From contig CAZCIX010000019.1 of the NCBI GenBank assembly GCA_964498835.1, positions 1-37,784 of the forward strand: 37,784 nucleotides of DNA. The letters are read 5' to 3'. The stretch is from JAGKXB01 sp964498835. GTDB lineage: Bacteria; Pseudomonadota; Gammaproteobacteria; Burkholderiales; Burkholderiaceae_D. A program made the position numbers and the translations under genes. Below, in pieces: positions 25,451 to 33,577 of this stretch. Each line of letters opens with the position of its first letter. Within the stretch, counting starts at the first letter, position 1. Below the pieces are notes generated by a model. The model was not told where the DNA came from. It ran no database searches and worked only from the letters and a program-made list of their open reading frames with translations.

Positions 25451-25718
25451 TGATTTCAATCACAGAAGAAAATCGCCATTTTACATAAGAAGTATTACGC
25501 GAAATTCAATTGTAGTGGCTAAATTGCAATGTCATATTCTAGCAAAATAGAAATGCCGTATTTTACAAATATGATCATCGTTCAGAAGAAGTTCAAAATT
25601 GGTATCCAATAGCATAGTCGGTAATTGATAATCCAAACCACTGCACGGTAATAACACTTTAGCTATCTTTCGAAAAATATTTTTCAAAACATCCCAGTCT
25701 AGCTAATCTACGCGAGCC

Positions 25719-25990
25719 AATGGCGATGCCTTGCCCCAATGGTTCAAGTTTGATGCAATGACATGTACTTTCTTTGGCACGCCAGCCAATCGGGCTGTTG
25801 GTGTGGTGAATGTCAACGATGCACCTACTCTCACTGCACCGCTGACGAATCAAAGCATCAAGCAAAATGATGCTTTCCGTTATCCTTGCCCAGAACTGCT
25901 TTTACTGATGTGAATGTGAGCGATAGCTTGACTTATAGCACCTTATGTTCGACTGATGCGGTTCGGACGTTTATGCAGATTTGCTTGGAA
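25719..25990 (+). pseudogene. Frameshifted fragment of a cadherin-like repeat adhesin
   Basis: The plus strand encodes NGDALPQWFKFDAMTCTF, FGTPAN, then VVNVNDAPTLTAPLTNQ and SIKQNDAFRY. A frame change follows, after which TAFTDVNVSDSLTY resumes. These are hallmark stretches of tandem cadherin-like/He_PIG domains (usually LPAWL-F, FSGTPAN, VNDAPT, F-D-D-LTYSA) from giant secreted RTX-type adhesins. Less than one and a half repeats are present and there is no start, so it is an inactive scrap from a gene elsewhere. Part of a repeat unit seems deleted between PAN and VVNVND. Confidence 0.72.
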
Positions 25991-26087
25991 CAAACATATG
26001 ATTTTATTCAAACAACAGGCAGTCGTCATACTTGTAACTCGGCCGTTCATTACTAACAATTTCGCTGCCTAACTTTCCTTAAGACAA

Positions 26088-26810
26088 TCACTTATTGTAG
26101 CGTGAATACTTAAATGGTAAGCCCTGCATAAGAGACCGAAGATCCGTTTGAATTGAAGCAAGCTGTGTATCGTCGAATGAATGACTAAGGGCAAAGTGGT
26201 TACCTTGGTAATAATCTCTTTGACTATCTTTAATATCAGTAAATTGATATTCGAATTCCCATGACGTTTTGGGAGGAAGAAAAAATATGAGGTGTGTATC
26301 AGTTTCAACGACTTCAAGTTCAGAAACGATCGCATGCTGCTTATAACCATGATAACCGATCATATTGCGCGTTATAAAAAAAGGAGTATGAAGATTGGTC
26401 CAATTTCTAGTCAAAGTCAAAAAATGAAAACCAGCATACTCTCCCTGGCCATTTGCAAAATGTAGAGAAATGTGATTTGGTAATAAATCATCAATTATTT
26501 TATAAACAACATCCTTTATATTGATCAGCCCAACTGAGCGGCCAAAATCCTTCGAATCGATTTCCATTTTGTGAAATTGTGCGGCCAAACGTACTAATCT
26601 TTCGACTAGATACTGTATAAACACGTCGTGCTCATCTATAAGCCTGATAGTGAGAAATCGAGCTTGCTGAATCAGCGCACTGAGCGAAGAACATTCTTCG
26701 AGAGCAATCCGAAACGGATTAGTAAAGTTGACACAAATTTCAGAATCTCGAACGTAAAAGCGAGCATCTAGTGTGTCCAAGTATCGTTCGTGTTCGTGAA
26801 GTAATGTCAT
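26088..26810 (-). CDS. Protein of unknown function
   Basis: This 240-residue soluble protein has no signal or membrane segment. It is helical in its first half (SSLSALIQQARFLTIRLI, LVERLVRLAAQFHKME) and beta-rich in the second (HAIVSELEVVETDTHLIFFL, TSWEFEYQFTDI). No family is recognised. Its start forms an ATGA overlap with the small upstream frame at 26807-27025, suggesting a two-gene unit. AT-rich like its neighbours. Confidence 0.6.
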   Translation of the reverse strand: MTLLHEHERYLDTLDARFYVRDSEICVNFTNPFRIALEECSSLSALIQQARFLTIRLIDEHDVFIQYLVERLVRLAAQFHKMEIDSKDFGRSVGLINIKDVVYKIIDDLLPNHISLHFANGQGEYAGFHFLTLTRNWTNLHTPFFITRNMIGYHGYKQHAIVSELEVVETDTHLIFFLPPKTSWEFEYQFTDIKDSQRDYYQGNHFALSHSFDDTQLASIQTDLRSLMQGLPFKYSRYNK

Positions 26811-27025
26811 GATATCTGAGAAATAAAACGTAATAGTTGATAAAAAAAGCCGCAGATAAAGTCAGTCAGAACAAGAATGAAAGGTTCGTTTACGCAACGT
26901 CTTAGCGTGCTATTTTTCCGAATTCTGTAGGCTCGCCCCTTTAGGGTATCGACCAAAGCCAGTGAGACGAGTGTATATAATATTAATGAAAAAATGGCTG
27001 GGCCTGTGGATAATGGCAGATGCAC
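26807..27025 (-). CDS. Possible small membrane protein
   Basis: This is a 72-residue frame with a GTG start. It has two hydrophobic segments, about residues 9-26 (GPAIFSLILYTLVSLALV) and 49-67 (PFILVLTDFICGFFYQLL), with a basic loop between. Its stop overlaps the next gene's ATG as ATGA, which favours a real gene. There is no clear ribosome binding site, so it may equally be chance coding. Confidence 0.35.
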   Translation of the reverse strand: MHLPLSTGPAIFSLILYTLVSLALVDTLKGRAYRIRKNSTLRRCVNEPFILVLTDFICGFFYQLLRFISQIS

Positions 27026-27052
27026 CAGCTATTATTACGATTGAGTAATTTG

Positions 27053-27119
27053 CAACCGAATCAATTCTCGGTTAAATCAAAGACCCTAACCGAGCCATGA
27101 CGAATTTAGCCTTAACCGA
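27053..27119. promoter_or_regulatory. Repeated AACCGA boxes between divergent genes
   Basis: AACCGA occurs at 27053-27058, in inverted form (TCGGTT) at 27068-27073, and again at 27088-27093 and 27114-27119. The first two form a dyad with a 9-base spacer. The boxes straddle the start of the plus-strand gene at 27097 and the divergent minus-strand pair, so they could be operator sites for a local regulator. Confidence 0.35.
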
Positions 27120-27687
27120 AGTAATTGAGACGCCAATCGATGCGCGGCATCGATTTTCTCCCTTAATATATCATGGCAAAATTTGGGATTTGTCGCACCT
27201 TGACTCGTTCGCTTTTCGCTGCGAAATAGCGCCTGGCCTCAAAATTGACGTTGTGGTTCTGTTTTCTTGCCACTGCTTCACGCACAGCTTTGAACGCGAC
27301 CCTAGACATAAAAGCCAAATTCCGTTTGCTGAAATTTATGATGACGGTCGGGAAAAGCGAGTGCTTTCGCCCGCCCGGTATGAGCTGTCTTTAGTGCTGC
27401 TTCGAAACATGACGACTGAACTCCCAAGGCGGCACATTAATGTTGCAAATGAAGAAAGTAAAAATTACATGACCTGGCAGACGCACAATGCCGATGGGAC
27501 TACTTCAATTTATGCTGTATTTTTTGATGCAGAGCGAGATGCAAATCGCAGCGGAAGGGTTCTATTACGCATTCAATCGGGTTACGTGCTTGATAAGGGC
27601 CTAACAAGGCGTCAGAAAGAAGCTAAGAAGGTAAAGTTCGTGACATTAGTTAAAGCCGCACACGAAGGTCGAAAAATTCGACCTTAA
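27097..27687 (+). CDS. Protein of unknown function
   Basis: The product has 196 residues and is soluble. Visible features are FSPLIYHGKIWDLSHLDSFA near the start, a Cys/His cluster FSCHCFTHSFE that could bind a metal, YELSLVLLRNMTTELPRRHI in the middle, and a basic tail (RRQKEAKKVKF). I recall similar hypothetical proteins on genomic islands without known role. It starts in the AACCGA box region without a Shine-Dalgarno sequence. It ends with two hairpins, one at its stop codon (AGGTCGAA/TTCGACCT) and one just after. Confidence 0.65.
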   Translation: MTNLALTEVIETPIDARHRFSPLIYHGKIWDLSHLDSFAFRCEIAPGLKIDVVVLFSCHCFTHSFERDPRHKSQIPFAEIYDDGREKRVLSPARYELSLVLLRNMTTELPRRHINVANEESKNYMTWQTHNADGTTSIYAVFFDAERDANRSGRVLLRIQSGYVLDKGLTRRQKEAKKVKFVTLVKAAHEGRKIRP

Positions 27688-27693
27688 AAGAGT

Positions 27694-27719
27694 CAACGGC
27701 CACCCAAGGGTAGCCGTTG
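27694..27719 (+). terminator. Hairpin terminator after the unknown gene
   Basis: CAACGGC-C-ACCC (27694-27705) pairs with GGGT-A-GCCGTTG (27708-27719), an 11-pair stem with one mismatch. It begins seven bases after the stop codon. There is no T-run, so it may act as an RNA end-stabilising stem or a rho-dependent stop. Confidence 0.5.
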
Positions 27720-28411
27720 CATGCGAGGCTCTCTCACGTCGTTAGACGCTTAACCACTCCAGGTGGTACCTAGTTCCCTAGGCGGCGCTACGTTTTATAC
27801 ACTCGCTCGTACGTAGTTTTGTGTTCAAAAACAAACAATTACACACCTATTGTAGGAGCTTTTTGACGGCTCCGTCAAGATATATATCGTCAATTCTTAT
27901 ATGCAATAGGATTGGATTTGTGTTTTTAAGATACTTCTAAAATCAAGCTCAAGGGTCGGGGCTTTATTTAAAAGTCAGCGCTTACGTGTCAGGCGTCGTT
28001 GATGAATTCTTTCTTAGGTGCTTCGATAAATGGTTTTGAAGATTCCGCAGACAGTGTCTACGAAATCGGAACAACTACTGATCCAACCATAAACAATAAA
28101 ACTTTGCGCAATTGAGTTTGGCCAAAATACGGTAAAGGCTTCTGCAATTCTTGAAAATCTTGCATCGCTAAGCAACTTGCACAAATAATAATATCGCGAG
28201 TGGCGCTACGCCAAAAACATAGAAAATTTGACATACTTGCAAATAAAAACGCACACGATTTTACATAAACCAAATGCCAAGCTGAGTTTGGATGATGCAA
28301 GAAATGTAGTTAACAAACAAATTGCACAACATCAGATGGTTTCACGACATTTAAAAGATCTGGTGAAACTTATACACATCACATTTTTTAGATTCGTAAA
28401 AAGGAGTTATA
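27720..28411. other. Gene-free stretch
   Basis: No credible gene is seen. Short stems ACCAC/GTGGT (27753-27767) and CCTAG/CTAGG lie close together near 27750-27782. A 37-codon frame starting near 28003 ends before 28120 and has no support. The last bases carry the ribosome binding site of the following gene. Confidence 0.4.
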
Positions 28412-29440
28412 TTGCTTTCTATAAATTTCACACGTCTCTGTCATCGTTTATTTTGGATAATCCTCTTGATTTCACTCTCAGGTTGCTATCCGATACTCGG
28501 TGAATCGAGGTATTTCAAACATGAAATTGAGTTAACCGCTAATAACAGGCACTATTCGTTTCATCAATATTTCAAATGCTCAGAATTAGCAGTATTAAGC
28601 GCATTAGATGGTAAATTTCATAGACACTGGCAAAGTCTAGGTAGCGGAATAACTGCTGCTGATATCGGCGATAATCTTGTATTACTTTACAATGTTTCTG
28701 GCGACTGCGAAACTGATTCGCAAGAATTCAACTCCGACTCAACACCGTTTGGAAGACATGTTGTTCGGGTTTTGACAAATAAAAATGATCCCGACAAATT
28801 ATATTTATTGGAAAAATCTAGGAATGATCTTTCGATTTTAATTCATCATCAATCGGTACAACGTGTGAAATATTTCGACGGAGATTTTGGTCCATCGAAA
28901 GATCAAATTGATTTAAAGGAGTTTGTGCGAGAGCATCAACATGGATTTCAGCGTGTGACCGCGACTATTATTCCTTACGAAAGGTGGGCTATATCAGAAC
29001 AAAGCCGCAACTACTTTAATCAATTTCAATCAATAGCAATAGCCAAAATTGACGAGGCACCACCAGTTAGTGGGCGAAAGGAAGATTTTGTTAGATTTAA
29101 GTTTTGGCAAGAACGCGTGTCTAATCAAACCTCTTTAAAAAATCTGCCTAAGTTGAAAGAATTTGAATTAATTTACAAAGTAGACAGCTTCGAGATTCCT
29201 GATCATCCACCAGAAGCCGGACAAGTATGGTACGCAACAGCACAGATACCTAAAAATCATCAAACACCAACATCTGCCTTAATTAATTATAAAGGAGTGT
29301 TGATCAATGTAAGCAGTCTCCAAGAAATATACGATCCACAGACAAGAAGCATTTTGGTTCTAAGGAGCCACTATTTGCCATACCCCTGGGGTGGGCCAGA
29401 AGAAATCGACTTAAAGCAGCTTGGGATTAAAAACAACTGA
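28412..29440 (+). CDS. Putative lipoprotein of unknown function
   Basis: This 342-residue protein starts with a TTG at 28412, five bases after a strong AAGGAG. It has a signal peptide (LFWIILLISLSGC) with lipobox LSGC, so it is probably lipid-anchored. The mature part begins YPILGESRYFKHEIELTANN and contains a FHQYFKCSELAVLSALDGKF block. No known domain is recognised. It is AT-rich and stands alone, ending 40 bases before the transposon terminal repeat. It is a complete gene, so the transposon inserted just downstream. Confidence 0.68.
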   Translation: MLSINFTRLCHRLFWIILLISLSGCYPILGESRYFKHEIELTANNRHYSFHQYFKCSELAVLSALDGKFHRHWQSLGSGITAADIGDNLVLLYNVSGDCETDSQEFNSDSTPFGRHVVRVLTNKNDPDKLYLLEKSRNDLSILIHHQSVQRVKYFDGDFGPSKDQIDLKEFVREHQHGFQRVTATIIPYERWAISEQSRNYFNQFQSIAIAKIDEAPPVSGRKEDFVRFKFWQERVSNQTSLKNLPKLKEFELIYKVDSFEIPDHPPEAGQVWYATAQIPKNHQTPTSALINYKGVLINVSSLQEIYDPQTRSILVLRSHYLPYPWGGPEEIDLKQLGIKNN

Positions 29441-29480
29441 TTAACGAATATTATGCAAAATACAAAAACCTGTCGATGCA

Positions 29481-29518
29481 GGGGTCGCCTCAGAAAACGG
29501 AAAATAAAGCACGCTAAG
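29481..29518 (+). repeat. 38-bp terminal inverted repeat of the transposon (left end)
   Basis: It begins GGGGTCGCCTCAGAAAACGG and ends with GCACGCTAAG. This differs at one position from the Tn21 terminal repeat as I remember it (GGGGTCGTCTCAG...). The boundary coincides with the change from AT-rich DNA to pbr genes. Confidence 0.9.
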
Positions 29519-29545
29519 CGAAAGCTCGATCATGCAGTTGGCAGA

Positions 29546-29983
29546 TCACGCCACAGGCGCATTTGAGGCGGAAACGGCCTGGCTACAACAATCTGCCAGC
29601 CCTTGTAAGATGCCGCATGCTTCTACCTGTCGAGCGCCTGAGCACCTCTCGCGCAAAATGGCCAAGTGTTTCTTCAACTGTAACAACGCTTCCACGCGGG
29701 CCTCTACTTGTTGGATATGGCCATCCAGTAGCGCATTGACCTCGCCGCAATCCTGATTCTGGTTATCTCGCAGGTCCAGTAATGCCTGGATTTCTCCCAG
29801 CGTCATATCGAGCGAACGGCAATGGCGGATGAACTGCAAGCGCTCGACGTGAGCGTCACCGTATAGCCGGAAGTTGCCGCCGCTGCGCGCTGGCTTTGGC
29901 AATAGCCCCTCCTTCTCGTAATAGCGGATGGTGACGATCTCGCACCTTGTCCGCTTGGCAAGTTCACCAATCCTGATTTCCAT
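29546..29983 (-). CDS. pbrR: PbrR/CadR-like MerR-family lead/cadmium regulator
   Basis: This 145-residue dimeric activator has the N-terminal helix-turn-helix IRIGELAKRTRCEIVTIRYY. The metal-site cysteines follow the PbrR/CadR pattern: one in QDCGEVNALLD (about residue 78), one in RERCSGARQ (about 113) and one in VEACGILQGLADCC (about 122). GAGGA lies upstream of the ATG. It is transcribed away from pbrA; the shared intergenic region holds the MerR-type promoter. On binding Pb(II) or Cd(II) it should untwist the promoter and switch on the operon. Confidence 0.92.
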   Translation of the reverse strand: MEIRIGELAKRTRCEIVTIRYYEKEGLLPKPARSGGNFRLYGDAHVERLQFIRHCRSLDMTLGEIQALLDLRDNQNQDCGEVNALLDGHIQQVEARVEALLQLKKHLAILRERCSGARQVEACGILQGLADCCSQAVSASNAPVA

Positions 29984-30003
29984 ATTTCATCCTCATTTAA
30001 AAC

Positions 30004-30034
30004 TTGACTCTATAGTAGCTATAGGGTCTTTAAT
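30004..30034 (+). promoter_or_regulatory. MerR-type divergent promoter of pbrA
   Basis: -35 TTGACT (30004-30009) and -10 TTTAAT (30029-30034) are separated by 19 bases, the overlong spacer typical of MerR-regulated promoters. A dyad ACTCTATAG / CTATAGGGT (30007-30015 and 30019-30027, one mismatch) fills the spacer. It is the expected PbrR operator. Confidence 0.88.
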
Positions 30035-30067
30035 GCGCAATACAGAAATCAACGTAAAGGAATTGTC

Positions 30068-32473
30068 ATGAGCGAATGCGGTTCAAAAGGGTGCGGCTGC
30101 TCGACCGTGCCGATCAGCCAGCCCCCTGCGCAAGCCCAGCTAACGGCTGAATCGGCCCAAGCGGTCTACCGCATCGAGAACATGGATTGCCCCACGGAAG
30201 AGGCGCTGATCCGAAGCAAGCTGGCCGCGCTGGCGGGCGTGGTCGGGCTTGACTTCAACCTGATGCAGCGCACCTTGGCCGTGCGGCATGAACTGCCATC
30301 GTTGACTCCGGTCGAGCAAGCCTTGAAGGCCATCGGCATGCAGGCCGTGCGCATGGATAAAGCTTCTGGCGAGCAGACGACCAAGCTGGTCATCGCCAAG
30401 ATGGATTGTCCAACCGAAGAAGCGCTGATCCGCAACAAGCTTGCCACGGTAGCCGGGGTGACCAATCTCGATTTCAACCTGATGCAGCGCACCCTGTCGG
30501 TGCGCCATGCTGCCCACACCCTGCCGGAAGTATTGGCCGCGCTGAAATTTCTGAACTTCGAGGCGCAAGTGCTCAATGCGGAGGAAGCCAACGCCTCACC
30601 GGCGATATCGACGCTCGCATCTACCAACTGGGGGCCGCTTGGCATCTCCTTGGCGGCTGCATTGGCTGCGGAAGCCGTCTACTGGTTCCACAACGGCAAC
30701 CATTGGTCGGTCGTCGTTCTGGCGCTCGTCGCCATCTTCGCGGGCGGCCTTCCCACCTACAAGAAGGGCTGGATTGCGCTCAAGAACCGCAATCTCAACA
30801 TGAACGCCCTGATGTCAATAGCCGTCACGGGCGCCATGTTGATCGGTCACTGGCCGGAAGCAGCGATGGTGATGGTGCTGTTTGCACTCGCTGAAGTGAT
30901 CGAGGCAAAGTCGCTGGACCGTGCTCGCAACGCCATTCGTGGCCTGCTCGACCTTGCCCCGGAACAAGCCACGGTGCAGCAGCCGGATGGCTCGTGGCGC
31001 GAAGAGGATGCCAAGCAGGTCGCCATCGGCAGCCGGGTTCGGGTCAAGCCGGGTGAGCGTATCGCTCTCGATGGCGAAGTGCTGGAAGGACGCTCTACGG
31101 TCAACCAAGCGCCGATCACTGGTGAAAGCCTGCCGGTTGAAAAAGCGCCTGGTGATCTGGTGTTCGCCGCCACCATCAACGAATCCGGCTCGTTTGAGTA
31201 TCGCGTTACGGCCACGGCCAGCAACTCCACATTGGCCCGCATTATCCACGCGGTGGAAGCTGCCCAAGGTAGCCGCGCACCCACACAACGCTTTGTCGAT
31301 CAGTTTGCACGTTGGTACACGCCAATCGTGTTCGGTGTGGCGGTTGCGGTCGCACTGATGCCCCCGCTATTCATGGGCGCAGCGTGGCTGGACTGGATTT
31401 ACCGCTCGCTGGTTTTGCTGGTCGTCGCCTGCCCGTGCGCGCTGGTAATCTCCACACCGGTCAGCATCGTTAGCGGCTTGGCGGCGGCGGCGCGGCACGG
31501 CATTCTTATCAAGGGTGGCGTCTATCTGGAAGAAGGCCGCAAGCTGCGCTGGCTGGCACTGGACAAGACCGGCACGATCACGCACGGCAAACCTGCGCAA
31601 ACCGATTTCGTCGCGTGGGGCGATGCGTCACCTGCCAGCAGCCGGAGCATTGCCGCCAGTCTCGCGGCTCGCTCTGACCATCCCGTGTCCAAAGCCATAG
31701 CGCAGGCAGCGCATGCCGAAGGGGTTGCGCTACACGATGTTGCCGAGTTCGTTGCACTGCCCGGTCGTGGCGTGCGAGGCAGCATTGACGGTGTGACCTA
31801 TCACCTTGGCAACCATCGGATGCTCGAAGAGCTGGGGCATTGTCCACCTGAATTGGAGCAGCGCATCGCTGCGATGGAGCGCGAAGGCAAAACTGTAGTG
31901 ATCCTGGTGAGTACAAAGAGTGCGCAAGCCCTGATCGCGGTGGCAGACACCATCAAGGACAGCAGCAGGAGCGCTATCGGCGAGCTGCATGCGCTCGGCA
32001 TCAACACCATGATGCTGACTGGCGACAACCCGCACACCGCGCAGGCAATTGCCACACAAGCCGGGATTGATCGGGCGCAGGGCAATTTGCTGCCAGAGGA
32101 CAAACTGCGCGAGGTCGAACAACTGGCGCAGACTGGCAAGGTCGGCATGGTCGGCGACGGTATCAACGATGCCCCGGCGTTGGCACGTGCTGACATCGGT
32201 TTTGCAATGGGGGCCGCTGGCACCGACACGGCCATTGAGACGGCGGACGTCGCCCTGATGGATGATGACCTGCGCAAGATTCCAACTTTTGTGCGCCTGT
32301 CACGTGCGACGGCTCAGGTACTGATGCAAAACATCGTGCTGGCACTGGGCATTAAAGCGGTGTTTCTCGTGCTAACTTTTACCGGTCACGCGACCATGTG
32401 GATGGCCGTGTTTGCCGACATGGGAGCCAGCTTGCTTGTCGTGGGCAATGGCTTGAGGCTGTTGCGCCGATGA
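30068..32473 (+). CDS. pbrA: PbrA, P1B-type Pb(II)/Cd(II)/Zn(II)-exporting ATPase
   Basis: This 801-residue heavy-metal P-type ATPase exports Pb(II), and probably Cd(II) and Zn(II), from the cytoplasm. The N-terminus has a GCGC cluster and two tandem metal-binding (HMA) domains, each with MDCPTEE (Cys41 and Cys114). Signature elements are TGES in the actuator, the transport motif CPC (Cys455-Pro-Cys457), phosphorylation motif DKTGTITHG (Asp499), SDHP, and GDGINDAP (696 on). AAAGGA precedes the ATG. The stop overlaps the next gene as ATGA. The MDCPTEE variant, rather than GMTCxxC, is usual in Pb/Cd/Zn pumps. Confidence 0.94.
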   Translation: MSECGSKGCGCSTVPISQPPAQAQLTAESAQAVYRIENMDCPTEEALIRSKLAALAGVVGLDFNLMQRTLAVRHELPSLTPVEQALKAIGMQAVRMDKASGEQTTKLVIAKMDCPTEEALIRNKLATVAGVTNLDFNLMQRTLSVRHAAHTLPEVLAALKFLNFEAQVLNAEEANASPAISTLASTNWGPLGISLAAALAAEAVYWFHNGNHWSVVVLALVAIFAGGLPTYKKGWIALKNRNLNMNALMSIAVTGAMLIGHWPEAAMVMVLFALAEVIEAKSLDRARNAIRGLLDLAPEQATVQQPDGSWREEDAKQVAIGSRVRVKPGERIALDGEVLEGRSTVNQAPITGESLPVEKAPGDLVFAATINESGSFEYRVTATASNSTLARIIHAVEAAQGSRAPTQRFVDQFARWYTPIVFGVAVAVALMPPLFMGAAWLDWIYRSLVLLVVACPCALVISTPVSIVSGLAAAARHGILIKGGVYLEEGRKLRWLALDKTGTITHGKPAQTDFVAWGDASPASSRSIAASLAARSDHPVSKAIAQAAHAEGVALHDVAEFVALPGRGVRGSIDGVTYHLGNHRMLEELGHCPPELEQRIAAMEREGKTVVILVSTKSAQALIAVADTIKDSSRSAIGELHALGINTMMLTGDNPHTAQAIATQAGIDRAQGNLLPEDKLREVEQLAQTGKVGMVGDGINDAPALARADIGFAMGAAGTDTAIETADVALMDDDLRKIPTFVRLSRATAQVLMQNIVLALGIKAVFLVLTFTGHATMWMAVFADMGASLLVVGNGLRLLRR

Positions 32474-33558
32474 ACTGGAAATTCATTCTCTATGACTGGT
32501 ATGGTCTGAACGTCGCGTTGTTCCAGGTCATCAATGCGGGGACGCCTGCCACGCTGGGGCCGCTGGCGTGGTTCTTCAGCCTCGTGGGCAATTACTGGAC
32601 AGCGCCCTTGACGCTGCTGGGTCTGGGGTGGTGGTCGAAGTCAGCAACCAATTCAGCCCGCGCTGATGCAGTTTGGCATCGGCTCATTGTTTTTGGCACC
32701 GCCTTCCTGCTGGCCTTGCTGGCCGCCACTGTCTTGAAGCTGTGGCTCGACTTCCCACGTCCGCCTGCCGTTTTCGGCGAGTTAGTGCGCATCGGTGAGC
32801 ATGAGCGGCACTACAGCCTGCCCAGTGGGCATGCTACCTATTCGGCGTTAGTTATCGGCGCGCTTTGGCCTTTGATGGGTCGCCGTGGCCGCGTCGGTTT
32901 GGTGCTTTATGCCGTCTTGGTCGGATGGTCGCGCATTGCTGCTGGAATGCACTTCCCGGCTGATGTGCTGGCGGGCTGGTGTCTAGGATTGGGCAGCACC
33001 GTTCTTGCCGGACGGCTGATACCGCTTGTCGCTCCCACGTGGCAGACGGCTCGCCACACGTCGGCCTCGGTCTGGTACGTGGTGGCCGTTTGCGCCTTCA
33101 TGGCCGACCAGTTCGCCAAGCTCGCCATCGTCCGCACGTATGCCTATGGCGAACAGGTCGAAGTCACGCCGTTCTTCAATTTCGTCCATGTACTGAATCC
33201 GGGGGCCGCGTTCAGCTTTCTGGCAGGTGCGGGCGGTTGGCAACGCTACTTCTTCATCGCTCTTGGTTTGGCAGTCTCGGCTTGGCTGGCACGCATGCTG
33301 AAACAGCGGTTGCCAAGCCTTGAAGCACTGGGATACAGCCTGATTCTCGGCGGGGCGCTTGGAAACGTCGCGGATCGCCTATTGCGCGGGCAGGTCGTGG
33401 ACTTTCTCGACTTCCATTGGCGGCACTCGCACTGGCCTGCCTTCAATCTCGCTGATGTTGCCATCACCTCAGGGGCGGTCTTGCTCATCATAAACGGGCT
33501 GATCCAAGGCAGGGCGGTGGACGCAAAGCCAATTGAGAACTATAATCATTTGCAATAA
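32470..33558 (+). CDS. pbrBC: Fused PbrB phosphatase and PbrC signal peptidase II
   Basis: The ATG at 32470 overlaps the pbrA stop, giving 362 residues; an earlier in-frame start is not supported. The first half is a PAP2-type membrane phosphatase (KLWLDFPRPP, PSGHATYSA at 118-126, RIAAGMHFPADVLAGW), corresponding to the undecaprenyl-pyrophosphate phosphatase PbrB. The second half, from about residue 200, is a lipoprotein signal peptidase (LspA): NPGAAFSF (Asn243), GNVADRL, VVDF (Asp311) and FNLADVAI (Asp329). Released phosphate is thought to precipitate exported lead in the periplasm. PbrC processes PbrD-type lipoproteins in Cupriavidus, though no pbrD is seen here. Confidence 0.92.
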   Translation: MNWKFILYDWYGLNVALFQVINAGTPATLGPLAWFFSLVGNYWTAPLTLLGLGWWSKSATNSARADAVWHRLIVFGTAFLLALLAATVLKLWLDFPRPPAVFGELVRIGEHERHYSLPSGHATYSALVIGALWPLMGRRGRVGLVLYAVLVGWSRIAAGMHFPADVLAGWCLGLGSTVLAGRLIPLVAPTWQTARHTSASVWYVVAVCAFMADQFAKLAIVRTYAYGEQVEVTPFFNFVHVLNPGAAFSFLAGAGGWQRYFFIALGLAVSAWLARMLKQRLPSLEALGYSLILGGALGNVADRLLRGQVVDFLDFHWRHSHWPAFNLADVAITSGAVLLIINGLIQGRAVDAKPIENYNHLQ

Positions 33559-33577
33559 ATTATTCTGACACTCTCCT

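Larger units (their letters stand above)
25297..26087. other. AT-rich gap holding a repeat pair and an adhesin fragment
   Basis: No intact gene is seen in this roughly 790-base stretch. It holds a 12-bp inverted repeat pair (25341-25352 and 25439-25450) and a frameshifted cadherin-like fragment near 25719-25990, both listed separately. Upstream signals for the nuclease/helicase operon should lie in its left part. Confidence 0.45.

Noticed and set aside
27720..27790. tRNA-like look on the minus strand (GTGGTTAAGCG near a stem)
   Set aside because: No T-loop TTCGAAT-type sequence, no acceptor stem pairing and no clear anticodon arm.
28003..28116. 37-codon frame beginning MNSFLGASINGFEDSAD
   Set aside because: No ribosome binding site, no family and very short; not enough support for a gene.
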